This document shows positions 1 through 8,193 of a stretch of 32,891 nt of DNA, piece by piece. The notes under the pieces are model-generated. The model did not search any database. It saw nothing but the letters and a program-made list of their open reading frames with translations, and was not told the origin of the DNA. Source of the stretch: a virus. How positions within the stretch are numbered: position 1 is the stretch's first letter; each line of letters begins with the position of its first letter. A program made the translations under genes and the position numbers. Where the stretch lies: IMG/VR virus record IMGVR_UViG_3300042473_001758, positions 1-32,891 of that record. One strand, written 5' to 3'.

Positions 1-699
1 AATTAGGTAATTTCTATCGTCAAGACTTGCTAGCAAGACATCTTCAAGCTTGCTTACGCGATCAATCAGACTGCTCCGTTTTGCATCCGCAATTGATGCG
101 CCTGTAGGCGCTGGAGAAGGCGGACTGCCGAAGAGCTCATTGCCAAATTCTTTTTCTAGCCACCTATTAATTCGGCGCGGTAGTGTCGGAGCACGACTTT
201 CTATGTAAACTCTCTTTAGCTGCTCTCGAAGTGAAGGATTAATGCCAACATTTGATGCCATCAACTCACACACGTGTGAGTAGATCAAAAATTTCCAAAG
301 CGTGATGTACTGATGAGGCCCGGCATAGCCGGTGTCCTTTAGTTCATATAATTCATTGAATGGAAAGTTTTTGAACGTTAATTTTACACTCAGTGCCTCA
401 GTGTTGCCTTCTCTGCATAAGTGCTCGGAGATTGCAGTTTTCCCGCAACCTTTTCGTCCAATGACAAAGCTTCGTTTTCCTTTTTCGATCTGACTGACCT
501 CATCGACATGGAAAAAGTATCGAGCGTTGTCTTCTAGCTTGGCTTCAAGTTTCCATTCTGCAATTTCGGAAAAAGTTTCTGGTAGATTTATGACGGAAGC
601 TGCGGATTCTCCGCTATCGTATGTATTATCAATAAAGCTCTCAAGCTCGTCTGTTTCAGATTTTTCTGAGATTTCTGTGGCGTTTTTTTGATTGTCCAT
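1..699 (-). CDS. P-loop ATPase, possibly Sll1717-like (3' end outside window)
   Basis: The first 233 codons of a gene that runs off the left edge without a stop. The ATG at 699 follows the stop of the upstream membrane-protein gene by one base, so the two are translationally coupled. Around residues 79-87 there is a clear Walker A loop, GRKGCGKT, preceded by a short beta-strand (SFVI), and about 20 residues further upstream the segment YFFHVDEV. This layout resembles the 'P-loop ATPase, Sll1717 family', whose members occur beside phage-defence genes; that assignment is from memory and moderate. No Walker B is visible in the part present. The gene is clearly more AT-rich than the adjoining phage genes, which suggests separate acquisition. 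Inferred role: NTP-dependent sensor or switch for the membrane partner. A KAP- or AAA-type ATPase is an alternative. Confidence 0.7.
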   Translation of the reverse strand, partial: MDNQKNATEISEKSETDELESFIDNTYDSGESAASVINLPETFSEIAEWKLEAKLEDNARYFFHVDEVSQIEKGKRSFVIGRKGCGKTAISEHLCREGNTEALSVKLTFKNFPFNELYELKDTGYAGPHQYITLWKFLIYSHVCELMASNVGINPSLREQLKRVYIESRAPTLPRRINRWLEKEFGNELFGSPPSPAPTGASIADAKRSSLIDRVSKLEDVLLASLDDRNYLI

Positions 700-700
700 A

Positions 701-1171
701 TCAAAGCGAGGAGATGTTAATTTCGTTGAGGGATGAAACGGCGATATCTCTTTTCGATCTTATGTCTTGGTACTTTGCCCAGAATTTTTTCGCGACCTCG
801 CTATTATCATTATCTACTTGGTGGGAGAGGCGCTCGAGTCTTTCAACTTCATTGTTGTAATAGGTTAAGAGCGCAGTATGCCGGAGGACTTCTGCCTGAG
901 CTGCGATGTGCTTTGCAGTCTCGTCCTCTTTACGCTCGAGCTTACGTAGCTGCGATGTTTGAAGACTTATACTTATAGCTAAGCCGGCTAGTGCAAGTCC
1001 TGAGAATAGCGTATTGAGTGCGCCAAAAGAATCCCCTATTACACCGCGATTTGTCCAGTTTGCTTTGGGGAAAAAATCTATCACCACATTGCTGCTGATA
1101 ATAAATGGATACATCGCCCATAGCGCGATAATGCCAACTAGAACTCCCAGATATAAAATGATTTTTTTCAC
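701..1171 (-). CDS. Small two-helix membrane protein, abortive-infection-like
   Basis: A 156-residue protein starting at GTG 1171, behind a good ribosome site (GAGGA three to four bases upstream); the ATG at 1173 is useless because it reads ATG TGA. Residues about 4-26 form one membrane helix. A second hydrophobic helix (about 50-70) follows the motif GDSFGALNTLFSGLA, and the rest is a charged helical tail likely to form a coiled coil. The motif Gx(F)GDxFGxxNxLFSGLAxxG is typical of proteins annotated as putative phage abortive infection (putAbiC-like). The family link is from memory. It is the first gene of an operon with the P-loop ATPase, at one-base spacing. Inferred role: membrane effector or sensor of a two-gene defence cassette carried next to phage gene D. 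Confidence 0.7.
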   Translation of the reverse strand: MKKIILYLGVLVGIIALWAMYPFIISSNVVIDFFPKANWTNRGVIGDSFGALNTLFSGLALAGLAISISLQTSQLRKLERKEDETAKHIAAQAEVLRHTALLTYYNNEVERLERLSHQVDNDNSEVAKKFWAKYQDIRSKRDIAVSSLNEINISSL

Positions 1172-1436
1172 ATTTCCTCACTTTTTAGTCTTGTAACATT
1201 AAGACATGGTCTTGTCTGGTTAGTATAGGCTGAATTTGATTAGGAGAAGCCATCTGGGTACAGGCGAGCGTAGCAGGTGTTGGTGCTGGGCCGTGGGCTG
1301 TTGCAGTGATCTGCAGAGGTCTGATGAGTCGCTGCTCGCTTAAGGTATCTAGATTCGTCCTGACAGCCTAACGGTTGGAGGTCAGTGTGGAATTGCGGAC
1401 AGGACACGGTCTATTCGCAATTGAGCGCCTGGCCGT
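1172..1436. other. Intergenic junction between accessory cassette and gpD
   Basis: About 265 bases with no supported gene. It holds the leader of the leftward membrane-protein operon, including its ribosome site just above 1171, and the 3' flank of gpD. In P2 the ogr activator gene and then the attachment site lie next to D on this side. I see no ogr-like zinc-finger ORF, no tRNA fragment and no convincing hairpin-plus-T terminator here. The base composition changes from AT-rich to GC-rich within this stretch, so it is probably the cassette boundary. Confidence 0.4.
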
Positions 1437-2516
1437 TTAACTGGCCCCCGCGTCACGATGTAGTTCCTCTGCGGTGCTCGCTAAACTTTCTGGCAATGCC
1501 CTTGTTTCTAGCTCCAGCAGTGTGGATAACCCCCCATCCCCCAGCTGGTGCGTAAGCCGCACTACCAGCCAGTCCGTCCCATCAATATCGCCCTTGAACC
1601 CCTTCACGGTGACAGGTGTCTGCGGCATTAACTCAGGCCGCCCCATAGCTAGGCTTAGCTCAAGTGTCGCGGCACCGCGCGCAATGCGGTTCATCTCGGC
1701 ACGCGCAGCGGCCAGGGCGTCGGCCTCGCTGCCGTAGGTGTCCTTCAGCCGTTTCTCATGGCCCTTTTTGCCGACCAGCACGCCGCGCCGGCGGGCTCGG
1801 CCAGCGTCGTGCCAGTAGGCCCGAACGCCGCTGTAGCTGTCACGATCGCTGATGTGGAAGCGGTGCTGGTCGCCATCCTCTCGGGTGATCGTGACCTTGG
1901 CCAGGGCCTGGCCTGAGCTGCTGCGCGTGCCGTTGATGGGCAAGAACACCAGGCGCTCTTTTTTCACGGTGGCCACGGCGTCGTGCTGGGTGGCCAGCCG
2001 GGTCAAGAAGTGCAGGTCGCTTTCGCCGGTCTGGTCTATGTGGTCCACCTTCACGCTGGCCAGGGCTTCGTCCACCCGGCCCTGCAGGTCGTGGCGCTTG
2101 GCGATGGCGCCCACGATGTCGCCCAGGGTGGTGCCGTGCCAGCTCTGGTCGCGGCGGATGCGCAGGCTCTTGCGCATGTCGGCGGCGCGGGCGCGGATGT
2201 GCACCTGATCGGGCGAGCCGCTGTGCTCCACCTCGTCCACGATGAACAGGCCTTTGTCGACCAGGGCCTGGCCCGCCCAGCCGATGCGCAGCGCGATTTC
2301 GGCGCCGCGCGGGGGCAGGCGCACGGCGCCGTCGCTGTCGTTCAGCACCAGGTCGAGCTGGTCGCTTTCATTGCCCCGGCATTCGCTCAGGGCCAGGCTG
2401 ATCAGCCGGGCGTCGATGGTGGGGGTGATGTCGCGCCCGTCAATCGTCAAGCTGAAATCCGGCGCGCGGTAGGGTGCCCGGTCTTTGTAGGGGTTGGTGT
2501 AGGGATTGGTGGCCAT
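1437..2516 (-). CDS. D: Phage late control D / baseplate hub protein (P2 gpD)
   Basis: About 359 residues. The chosen ATG at 2516 overlaps the stop of gpU as ATGA, the normal coupling in this operon; an in-frame ATG at 2540 would add eight residues. The protein matches the P2 gpD/phage late control family: an N-terminal beta-rich part with SLTIDGRDIT and LDLVLND, a middle segment HFLTRLATQHDAVATV, and a C-terminal part ending in a conserved leucine- and glutamate-rich strand. In P2, gpD is a tail protein of the gp27-like hub that joins the spike V to the tube and tape measure. It is the last gene of the FI-FII-E-T-U-D block, as in P2. Length is close to the P2 protein (about 387). Confidence 0.93.
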   Translation of the reverse strand: MATNPYTNPYKDRAPYRAPDFSLTIDGRDITPTIDARLISLALSECRGNESDQLDLVLNDSDGAVRLPPRGAEIALRIGWAGQALVDKGLFIVDEVEHSGSPDQVHIRARAADMRKSLRIRRDQSWHGTTLGDIVGAIAKRHDLQGRVDEALASVKVDHIDQTGESDLHFLTRLATQHDAVATVKKERLVFLPINGTRSSSGQALAKVTITREDGDQHRFHISDRDSYSGVRAYWHDAGRARRRGVLVGKKGHEKRLKDTYGSEADALAAARAEMNRIARGAATLELSLAMGRPELMPQTPVTVKGFKGDIDGTDWLVVRLTHQLGDGGLSTLLELETRALPESLASTAEELHRDAGAS

Positions 2517-2956
2517 CAGATCCACCAGTCCACCGGCCATGTCTCGTCGGGGTTCACGCCCCCGCTGGCGTCGGCCATCCAGTCGTCGACCCGGGCCAGG
2601 CTCAGGTCAAACGAAACGCGCCGGGGCACGCCCTGGGCCACAAACACCGAGCCGGTCTCGCTGATGCCCTCGATCACCCAGGCCCCGTAAACGCCGCCGG
2701 CGCCGTCCACCATGGCCCAGGCTCGGCCGCTGTCGGCCATGTCGCGCAGCTGGGGCAGCGACTGGCGCTTGCCCATGAACTCGGGCACCTGCACGCCGGT
2801 CAGGTTGATCAGGTCGTCGCCTGGCCCCACAAACTGCCGCGCCGGCCGTTGGCCCACGCGGGCATTGCTGGGGTGGCGCCAGGTGGTCTGGCGCTTCAGT
2901 TCTTCAAAGGCCAGGGTGCTCAGGCTGAACACGAACTGGCCGACGCTCATCATCAT
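2516..2956 (-). CDS. U: Phage tail protein gpU
   Basis: A 146-residue protein of the P2 gpU family, which is needed for tail assembly, probably at the head-proximal end or in joining tube and tape measure. It starts with three consecutive ATG codons (2956, 2953, 2950) after a GGAAAG ribosome site. Family signals are the opening VGQFVFSLST..FEELKR, a central PEFMGKRQSLPQLRDMA, and GVYGAWVIEGI near the middle. The stop overlaps the gpD start (ATGA), and tape-measure gene T lies 25 bases upstream. Length matches P2 gpU (159) well. Beyond virion assembly no separate activity is expected. Confidence 0.92.
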   Translation of the reverse strand: MMMSVGQFVFSLSTLAFEELKRQTTWRHPSNARVGQRPARQFVGPGDDLINLTGVQVPEFMGKRQSLPQLRDMADSGRAWAMVDGAGGVYGAWVIEGISETGSVFVAQGVPRRVSFDLSLARVDDWMADASGGVNPDETWPVDWWI

Positions 2957-2981
2957 GTTGGGCTTTCCTTTCAGCCGTTTT

Positions 2982-5555
2982 TCAGTCGATATCGCTCATG
3001 CTGGACAGCACCCGCGACCGGGCGGCCCGGTCGCGCCGGTCCAGTTCGGCCGACACGGCGCGGGCGATGGCCTGCGGGTCCATGCCCGGGGTGGCGTTGA
3101 TCGTGATCTGGTGGCTGCTGGCCGGCGCGGCTGCTGCAGGTGCGCCGGCGCCCGCCTGGCGGGCCGCCATCACGGGGCGCTGGGCCAGCACCAGGGGCTG
3201 GGCGTCAGTGCCCAGGCCATCGGCCGCCATAGCGGCGCCGGCAACGGCCGTGCCCGCCATGGCCAGCGCGGCGCGACGCACCAGGTCCTGGCGGCCAGTG
3301 ATGCCCAGGGCGGTGCCCTCGCTGATGAAGCCGCCGGCCTCCATGAACACTCGGCTGGGGCTCTTGATGCCCAGGCGATCACGGAACCACTGCGCCACCG
3401 AGTCGGCCACGCCGGCAATCGTGTCGCGCACGGCCGCCAGCCGGCTGGTGATGCCATCGGTGAGGCCCGCCATCAGGTCGGCGCCCGCCTGCAGGAAGCG
3501 GCCCTTCAGGTCCACCACGTACTGCCACGCGGCCTGGCCACCGGTGCTGATGCTGTTCCACCAGCCGCTCACGGCCCCCGACAGGGTCTCCCAGATCGCG
3601 ATCAGCCCGCCCTTGATGCCGTCCCAGTTGCGCCAGACCATGAAGGCGGCCACGGCGATCAGCGTGAGGGCAAGCCCGATGGGGTTGGCCAGCATCAGGG
3701 CGCCCAGGCGCACGATGGCCGAGCCGGCGGCGGTCAGGATGGGGCCAAGCACCGCAAAAGCCCGGCCAGCCATGAAGCCGACCTTGTACAGCAGGCCCAT
3801 GCCCGGTCCCAGGCCGAATAGCTTCACGCCCAGCGTCGTCACCAGGTAGCGCATCAGGATGAACTTGCCGGCCAGCAGGCCCAGGGGGATCAGCACCGCG
3901 CCCAGCACGGCCAGCAGGGCAGAGCCCGCCAGCACCACCTTGAGCACGCCCGATACGAGGGTGCGGTTTTCAGAAACCCAGGCCGAGGTGCGCTCCAGCA
4001 CGGGGTTGATGCCATCCATCAGCTCGATCAGCGCCGGCTTCAGTCCTTCGCCGATCTGCGCTTTCAGGTTGAACGCCCGGTTCTGGGCCATCTTCCACTG
4101 GGCCGACAGTGTGGCGTTGCGGGCTGCGGCCTCGCGCGCCATCGATCCCTTGCCGGCATTACCATTGGCCAGCTCACGTTGGCGGGTCAGCTCCTCGGGC
4201 TTGTCCACCAGCTTGGCCAGGGTGTCGCTGTGCTCCAGGCCCACCAGCTCGACCATCACGCCGATGCGCTTGTCCTGGGGCAAGGCTCGGATCGATTCCA
4301 TCACCTGGGTCAGCGTGCCCATGGCATCGGTGGCCATGCCCTTTTGGATGGCGGTGTCCTTCAGGCCGATCTCGGCCAGGGCCGCGTGGAACTTCTTGGT
4401 GCCCTTGGTGGCAGCGGCCAGCTTCTGCACGATGGCGTTGGTGGCCGTGCTGGCGGTCTCTTCGCGCTCGCCCAGGGTCAGCAGCGTGGAGCCCAGGGCG
4501 GCGGCATCCTTGGCCGACATGGCCACGGTGGACACCACGCCCGAGGTGCGATTCAAGAAGCCGATGATGTCGGCGCCCTTGCTGATGGCGTTGTCGTCCA
4601 GGTAGTTGATCGAATCGGCCAGGCCCCGGATCTCGGTGAGCGGGATCTTGAAGTTCTTCGCCACCTTGCCCATGGACTCGGTCACCTGGTCGGGCACCGC
4701 ATCGAACGCGGTGGCCATCTCGCTGGCCATGAGCGTGAATTCCTTGAGCTGGTCGGTGGGCACCTCCATGCGGGCCGCGGCCGTCATCATGGCCGCGATC
4801 TGGGTGGTGGCCAGGGGCACCTGGCCCGACAGCTCGCGCACCTGCTGCTCGGCTTTGCGGTACACCTCGGTGAGCCGGCCCATTTCATCGCGGGCGCCCG
4901 GCACCTGGCGCAAGATGCCCAGCATCGCGTCTTCATGGGTGGCAAAGTCTTTGACGGGCGCCATGCCCATATCCAGGCCCTTGCGGCCGGCGGCGTTCAT
5001 GGCCACGCCGGCGCCCACCACCAGGCCGGCCTTCATGCCTTGGCTGGCGGCGGTTTCGCGGATCTTGGCCAGGCGCGACAGCTGGGCCTGCTGGCGTTCC
5101 ACCGAGCGCGTGGTGGCGTCGATCTGGCCGCGCAGCCGGGCCTCGGCTTCGGTCACGTTACCGATGCCCATCTCTTTCATGGCCCGGCGCACGGCGATCA
5201 GGCGCTGGCGTTGGGTGTCGCTGGTGGCGTTCAGGCGCTGCAGCTCTTTCTCGGCAGTGGCGATCTGCTGGGCCAGCTTGCGCTGCTCGGCGGCCGTGGC
5301 CGGAGTTTCCTGGCGCAACTGGGCCAGCATTACGGTGGCCACCTTGGTCTGCTGGCCGGTGGCGGCGAGCTGCTGCTGCAGGCCGCGCATGCGGTCGATG
5401 GCACCTTGCTGGGCGTTCAGGTCGCGCAGTTCCTTGCGGGTGGCGCTCAGGGCTTGGGCCGTGGCCTTGCTGCCCTGGGTGATGCGTTTGAGGGGGGCCA
5501 GGGCGCGGTCAGCCAGGTCAAGCACCACGCGCAGGCGCAGCATGTCTGCAGCCAT
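2982..5555 (-). CDS. T: Tail tape measure protein gpT
   Basis: 857 residues, close to P2 gpT (815). The tape measure fixes tail length and is packed inside the tube. The N-terminal 180 residues are strongly helical and rich in Gln, Ala and Arg, which fits a coiled coil. Next comes a TP901-type core with segments such as ATHEDAMLGILRQV and the AAALGSTLLTLGE region. Several long hydrophobic stretches follow around residues 545-650 (LKVVLAGSALLAVLGAVLIPLGL and later), as expected for a tape measure that interacts with the membrane during DNA entry. The C-terminus contains the RLGIKSPSRVFMEAGGFISEG motif common to many tape measures. It starts 18 bases after the E' stop, with AGGA upstream. The + strand carries very long open frames opposite this gene; they are GC-rich shadows. 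Confidence 0.96.
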   Translation of the reverse strand: MAADMLRLRVVLDLADRALAPLKRITQGSKATAQALSATRKELRDLNAQQGAIDRMRGLQQQLAATGQQTKVATVMLAQLRQETPATAAEQRKLAQQIATAEKELQRLNATSDTQRQRLIAVRRAMKEMGIGNVTEAEARLRGQIDATTRSVERQQAQLSRLAKIRETAASQGMKAGLVVGAGVAMNAAGRKGLDMGMAPVKDFATHEDAMLGILRQVPGARDEMGRLTEVYRKAEQQVRELSGQVPLATTQIAAMMTAAARMEVPTDQLKEFTLMASEMATAFDAVPDQVTESMGKVAKNFKIPLTEIRGLADSINYLDDNAISKGADIIGFLNRTSGVVSTVAMSAKDAAALGSTLLTLGEREETASTATNAIVQKLAAATKGTKKFHAALAEIGLKDTAIQKGMATDAMGTLTQVMESIRALPQDKRIGVMVELVGLEHSDTLAKLVDKPEELTRQRELANGNAGKGSMAREAAARNATLSAQWKMAQNRAFNLKAQIGEGLKPALIELMDGINPVLERTSAWVSENRTLVSGVLKVVLAGSALLAVLGAVLIPLGLLAGKFILMRYLVTTLGVKLFGLGPGMGLLYKVGFMAGRAFAVLGPILTAAGSAIVRLGALMLANPIGLALTLIAVAAFMVWRNWDGIKGGLIAIWETLSGAVSGWWNSISTGGQAAWQYVVDLKGRFLQAGADLMAGLTDGITSRLAAVRDTIAGVADSVAQWFRDRLGIKSPSRVFMEAGGFISEGTALGITGRQDLVRRAALAMAGTAVAGAAMAADGLGTDAQPLVLAQRPVMAARQAGAGAPAAAAPASSHQITINATPGMDPQAIARAVSAELDRRDRAARSRVLSSMSDID

Positions 5556-5573
5556 GTTGTTCGTTCCTTGGGG

Positions 5574-5690
5574 TCAGTCTTCAGGATTCAGGCGCTCGAT
5601 GGCCAGCTCGCGCCAGGCCATCAGCTCGGCCACCGTCATCGGGGTCATCTCCGACAGCGGCCAGTGAAAGGCCACGGCCAAGTCGGCCAT
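5574..5690 (-). CDS. E': GpE-type tail protein, E' frame
   Basis: A 38-residue frame too short for routine calling. It reads MADLAVAFHWP, then SEMTPMTVAELMAWRELAIERL, which is the small 'GpE family' tail protein found after E in P2-like phages. It lies in the -1 frame relative to E and has its own possible ATG at 5690, but in P2 it is made mainly as the C-terminal extension of gpE through a programmed frameshift. The slippery heptamer for this is present (5738-5744). Translating through the shift gives an E-E' fusion of about 157 residues, against 142 in P2. Such paired products (short and extended) act as tape-measure chaperones in long-tailed phages. Confidence 0.88.
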   Translation of the reverse strand: MADLAVAFHWPLSEMTPMTVAELMAWRELAIERLNPED

Positions 5691-5698
5691 GGCGCTCT

Positions 5699-6046
5699 CT
5701 ACGCGTTCAGGAAGTCCTGCACCTGACCCTTCGGCAGCAAAAAAGCGAGCACCTCCCCGCCCAGGGCCACCAGGTCGACCGGGTCGAGGTTGCCCACGTC
5801 GAACTTGGTGAGGGTGGGCGAGCTGATGCGCGGCAGCAGCACCTGCAGCGAGTCGACGTCGACCCGCATCAGGGCCGACAGCGACAGGCCGCGCAACTCG
5901 CCGGCCTTGGGCTTGCGCAGGGTGACGGAGCTGATGGTCTGCTCGCCTCGCTGGATGGGGGTGTCCAGGGGCACCACGGCGGTGTCGATCTGGGCTGCAG
6001 GGATGGCGGAGGGGGTAGCGGCGGTGGTGGATTCAGGGGTGGTCAT
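5699..6046 (-). CDS. E: Tail assembly chaperone gpE
   Basis: A 115-residue protein of the P2 gpE family. The first 30 residues are a Thr/Ala/Pro-rich tail. The conserved core follows with ISSVTLRKPKAGELRGLSL and LPRISSPTL, ending in the helix around DPVDLVALGGEVLAFL. It is thought to act as a chaperone on the tape measure during tail assembly. About 4% of residues before the stop, the mRNA carries T TTT TTG in the zero frame, so a fraction of ribosomes should continue into E'. It lies between tube gene FII and T, the invariant P2 position. P2 gpE is 91 residues, and the extra length here is in the N-terminal tail. Confidence 0.92.
   Translation of the reverse strand: MTTPESTTAATPSAIPAAQIDTAVVPLDTPIQRGEQTISSVTLRKPKAGELRGLSLSALMRVDVDSLQVLLPRISSPTLTKFDVGNLDPVDLVALGGEVLAFLLPKGQVQDFLNA
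5738..5744 (-). promoter_or_regulatory. Programmed -1 frameshift site, T TTT TTG
   Basis: On the coding (minus) strand the bases read T TTT TTG, and the E reading frame divides them exactly as X XXY YYZ: GCT TTT TTG. This is the same heptamer reported for the P2 E/E' overlap. After a -1 slip the frame stays open through GCT GCC GAA to the ATG of E' and on to its stop at 5574. The E stop (TAG at 5701-5699) lies 36 bases downstream. The downstream RNA (GC-rich, CTGCCGAAGGGTCAGG) may help, but I did not establish a pseudoknot. Confidence 0.88.
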
Positions 6047-6110
6047 GGGAATTCAGGGGCAAAGGTGGAGGGGATGGCAGGCGGCCCGCCTGGGGCCGCC
6101 TGGGGCGGGC

Positions 6111-6162
6111 ATCAGATGCCCAGATCAGATGCCCAGATCAGATGCCAAGATCAGATGCCAAG
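6111..6162. repeat. Four tandem copies of a 13-base unit at the 3' end of FII
   Basis: Four head-to-tail units of 13 bases (ATCAGATGCCCAG twice, then ATCAGATGCCAAG twice). The unit at 6150-6162 holds the last codons and TGA of tube gene FII (coding strand CTTGGCATCTGAT), and the others repeat that stop region beyond the gene. This looks like a slippage expansion of the gene end. Each unit carries an in-frame-like CATCTGA, so the tube protein end is probably insensitive to copy number. Confidence 0.9.
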
Positions 6163-6660
6163 AGCGGCGCGCACCTGCTGCATGCGGTCCACGCCGTTGA
6201 CCAGCTCGATCATGTTCACCACGTCGATCTCGATCAGGGCGGTGCCGTTGACGGTGAGCTTGTAGTAGCTGATGGCTGACTTGATGGTCAGCTCGGTCTT
6301 GTCGCCGCCCTTGGCCTTGCCTGGGTCGAATTCCTTGTGGCGGCCGCGCACCACGATTTCCAGCGAGTCGACGGTCTCGGCGTCATCAGATTGCAGGGCG
6401 CCGGCAAAGCGCAGCAGCACGCCGTTGTGGGTGGTGGTGCCCCACTGCTTGAGGATGTCGGTGATCCAGCCGGCGGCCTTCCAGTCCATCTCCATGGCTT
6501 CCGAGCCGAGATCGAGCTCGATCTCGCCGGCCATGCCGCCCGAGCGGTATTTCTCCATCTTGCGGGTGAGCTTGGGCAGGGTGATTTCTTCGGTCTCGCC
6601 GACGTAGCTCACGCCATCGACGAACAGGGCAAAGTTCTTGAGTTTCTTGGGCAGTCCCAT
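6151..6660 (-). CDS. FII: Major tail tube protein gpFII
   Basis: 169 residues, P2 gpFII being 172. It forms the inner tube of the contractile tail. The start MGLPKKLKNFALFVDG and the following EITLPKLTRKMEKYRSGGM are the conserved N-terminus of the P2 tube family, and the later EIVVRGRHKEFDPGKAKGGDKTELT is the characteristic hairpin and loop. The ATG follows GGAG at six bases. It is cotranscribed with sheath FI (38 bases upstream) and with E downstream. The 3' end lies inside a 13-base tandem repeat. Confidence 0.96.
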   Translation of the reverse strand: MGLPKKLKNFALFVDGVSYVGETEEITLPKLTRKMEKYRSGGMAGEIELDLGSEAMEMDWKAAGWITDILKQWGTTTHNGVLLRFAGALQSDDAETVDSLEIVVRGRHKEFDPGKAKGGDKTELTIKSAISYYKLTVNGTALIEIDVVNMIELVNGVDRMQQVRAALGI

Positions 6661-6698
6661 GAGGTTCTCCAGTGATCAGGGGTTGAGGGGGGCGGCTT

Positions 6699-7892
6699 TT
6701 ACAAGCCGGTGCCGACGCGCACGGCGAAGTCGCTGAAATACGCATCGGTGATTCGCTGCTGAAACCCCAGGTCTTCGAGGGGCGGCACCGGGGTGTAGTC
6801 GTAGTCGATGCGCAGCTTGCCGACCTTCAAGGTGGCGGTGGTGTTGATGTCTTCGTCGTACCAGGCCTTGCCGTCGAGGATGTAGCCACCGCTCTTGAGC
6901 TCGCGGAACTTGGCGTTGATGCCCTCCAGGATGTCTTTCACCAGGCTCGGGTGCAGCGGCTTGTCCACCGCCCACATGTGGCCCTCGGCCATGGTGTCGG
7001 CCAGCACCTGGGCGGTGCGGGTGGCGCTCTCGAAAGCGAACAGTTCCTCGCTGCTGGTGGTGCGGCTGCCCCAGAAGCGGTAGCCGTTGGACTGGATCAG
7101 CGTGGTGACGCCGGCGGCATTGAGCAGGCCCGCGTCGGTGTCGGGGCTTTGCAGGTCCCAATGCACGTCGCGGCTGATGCCCTGCACCCCGTTGATCGCC
7201 ACGTTGGACAGGGTTTTGTGCCAGCCATATTCCTGGTCAATGCGCGCGCGCAGGCCCATGGCGTAGGCCACGGCCGGCGCCTCCACGATGCCGGCGGCGT
7301 TCACGTCAAACTTCTTCCAGTTGGGCCACAGCAGCATCAGCTCGCGGGCGCCGAACAGGTCGCGGTAGGCCGTGGCACCGCTCACGTCCTCGCCATGGGC
7401 CGCTGCGTAGCCAAAGCCGCGCAGCTTCTGAGCCACCGACACCAGGGCATCGGCCACGGGCTCGCTGTCCAGGCCTGGCGCGCCCAGGATGCGGGGTTTG
7501 ACACCGAGCTGGGCCTGGGCGGCCAGCAGCGCCTGCAGCCCGGTGTAGCGGCCGCCCACGGTGGTGCCGATCACCTTGGCGTCCTGGTCGGCCTGCTTGG
7601 CCTGGGGGTCAGCGCCCTGCCCTTCTGCCACGCGCACCACCACCAGGATGGGGCGGGTCTGCTCGCTGATGGCGGTGAGGGCTGGGGCCAGGGTCCCGTG
7701 CACGCCGGCCTTGTCGATGGCGGTGTTGATCTTGGTGACCAGCACCGGGGTGTTCAGGGGGAACACGGTGGCGTCGGCGTCGGGCGCGGTGGCCACCAGG
7801 CCGATGATGGCCGTCGAGATCATGGTGATGGCCTGCAGGCCGGCAGAGATTTCCGTGACGCGAACGCCGTGGTGGTAGTTGGCAGAAGACAT
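6699..7892 (-). CDS. FI: Contractile tail sheath protein gpFI
   Basis: 397 residues with the chosen ATG at 7892 ([15 protein letters not shown]), almost identical in length to P2 gpFI (396). This start has GGAG seven bases upstream; the upstream in-frame ATG at 7925 would add a poorly conserved tail. The protein is the sheath that contracts to drive the tube through the envelope. Family signals are the N-terminal GVRVTEI, the [24 protein letters not shown] segment, GAPGLDS, and the C-terminal GYRFWGSRT and [19 protein letters not shown]. It is the first gene of the FI-FII-E-T-U-D block. P2 has a late promoter above FI, but no copy of the palindromic site was seen here. Confidence 0.96.
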   Translation of the reverse strand: MSSANYHHGVRVTEISAGLQAITMISTAIIGLVATAPDADATVFPLNTPVLVTKINTAIDKAGVHGTLAPALTAISEQTRPILVVVRVAEGQGADPQAKQADQDAKVIGTTVGGRYTGLQALLAAQAQLGVKPRILGAPGLDSEPVADALVSVAQKLRGFGYAAAHGEDVSGATAYRDLFGARELMLLWPNWKKFDVNAAGIVEAPAVAYAMGLRARIDQEYGWHKTLSNVAINGVQGISRDVHWDLQSPDTDAGLLNAAGVTTLIQSNGYRFWGSRTTSSEELFAFESATRTAQVLADTMAEGHMWAVDKPLHPSLVKDILEGINAKFRELKSGGYILDGKAWYDEDINTTATLKVGKLRIDYDYTPVPPLEDLGFQQRITDAYFSDFAVRVGTGL

Positions 7893-7949
7893 TGAAGGCT
7901 CCAGGTTGAGGAACAGAGAAAACAAGTGAAAAAGACAGAGAGCCGGCGA

Positions 7950-8192
7950 TCAGCCACGCAGCCCCGGGGGCTGCTGCAGGCGTCGCTGCTCGGACTCGAA
8001 GGCCTCCCGGCAGTGGTCGGCCTGCCAGAAGAACAAGGTGTTGATGGCGCGGGCTGTCCAGCCCCACACGGGCTGGCCCTTCTCGCGCATGCGGTGGGCG
8101 CGTGAGGACAAGGTCTCGTCGGGCTCGCCGGCCAGCACGGTGTTGGCGAGCTGGTCCAGGCCGATCAGGACGTTGAGGATCCAGGCACCCAT
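7950..8192 (-). CDS. Small conserved phage protein, unknown function
   Basis: An 80-residue protein beginning ILNVLIGLDQLANTVLAGEPDETLSSRA and ending with ADHCREAFESE..RRLQQPP. I recognise this as a small protein common in prophages of proteobacteria and often mislabelled (for example as pseudouridine synthase or helicase). No enzyme motif is visible. The N-terminus is moderately hydrophobic and the D-E-T-L-S-S-R-A-H-R stretch is its best conserved part. It is separated by one base from the upstream fibre-associated gene (TGA C ATG) and sits between the fibre block and the sheath. Function is unknown. Confidence 0.75.
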   Translation of the reverse strand: MGAWILNVLIGLDQLANTVLAGEPDETLSSRAHRMREKGQPVWGWTARAINTLFFWQADHCREAFESEQRRLQQPPGLRG

Positions 8193-8193
8193 G

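Noticed and set aside
733-1196. Short + strand frames opposite the left membrane-protein gene
   Set aside because: They lie opposite a gene with membrane helices, a family motif and a good ribosome site.
2712-5726. Very long + strand open frames opposite gpT and gpU (up to 515 codons)
   Set aside because: They are rich in His, Gly, Arg and Ala with no domain signal, and lie fully opposite well recognised P2 genes; typical shadows in GC-rich DNA.
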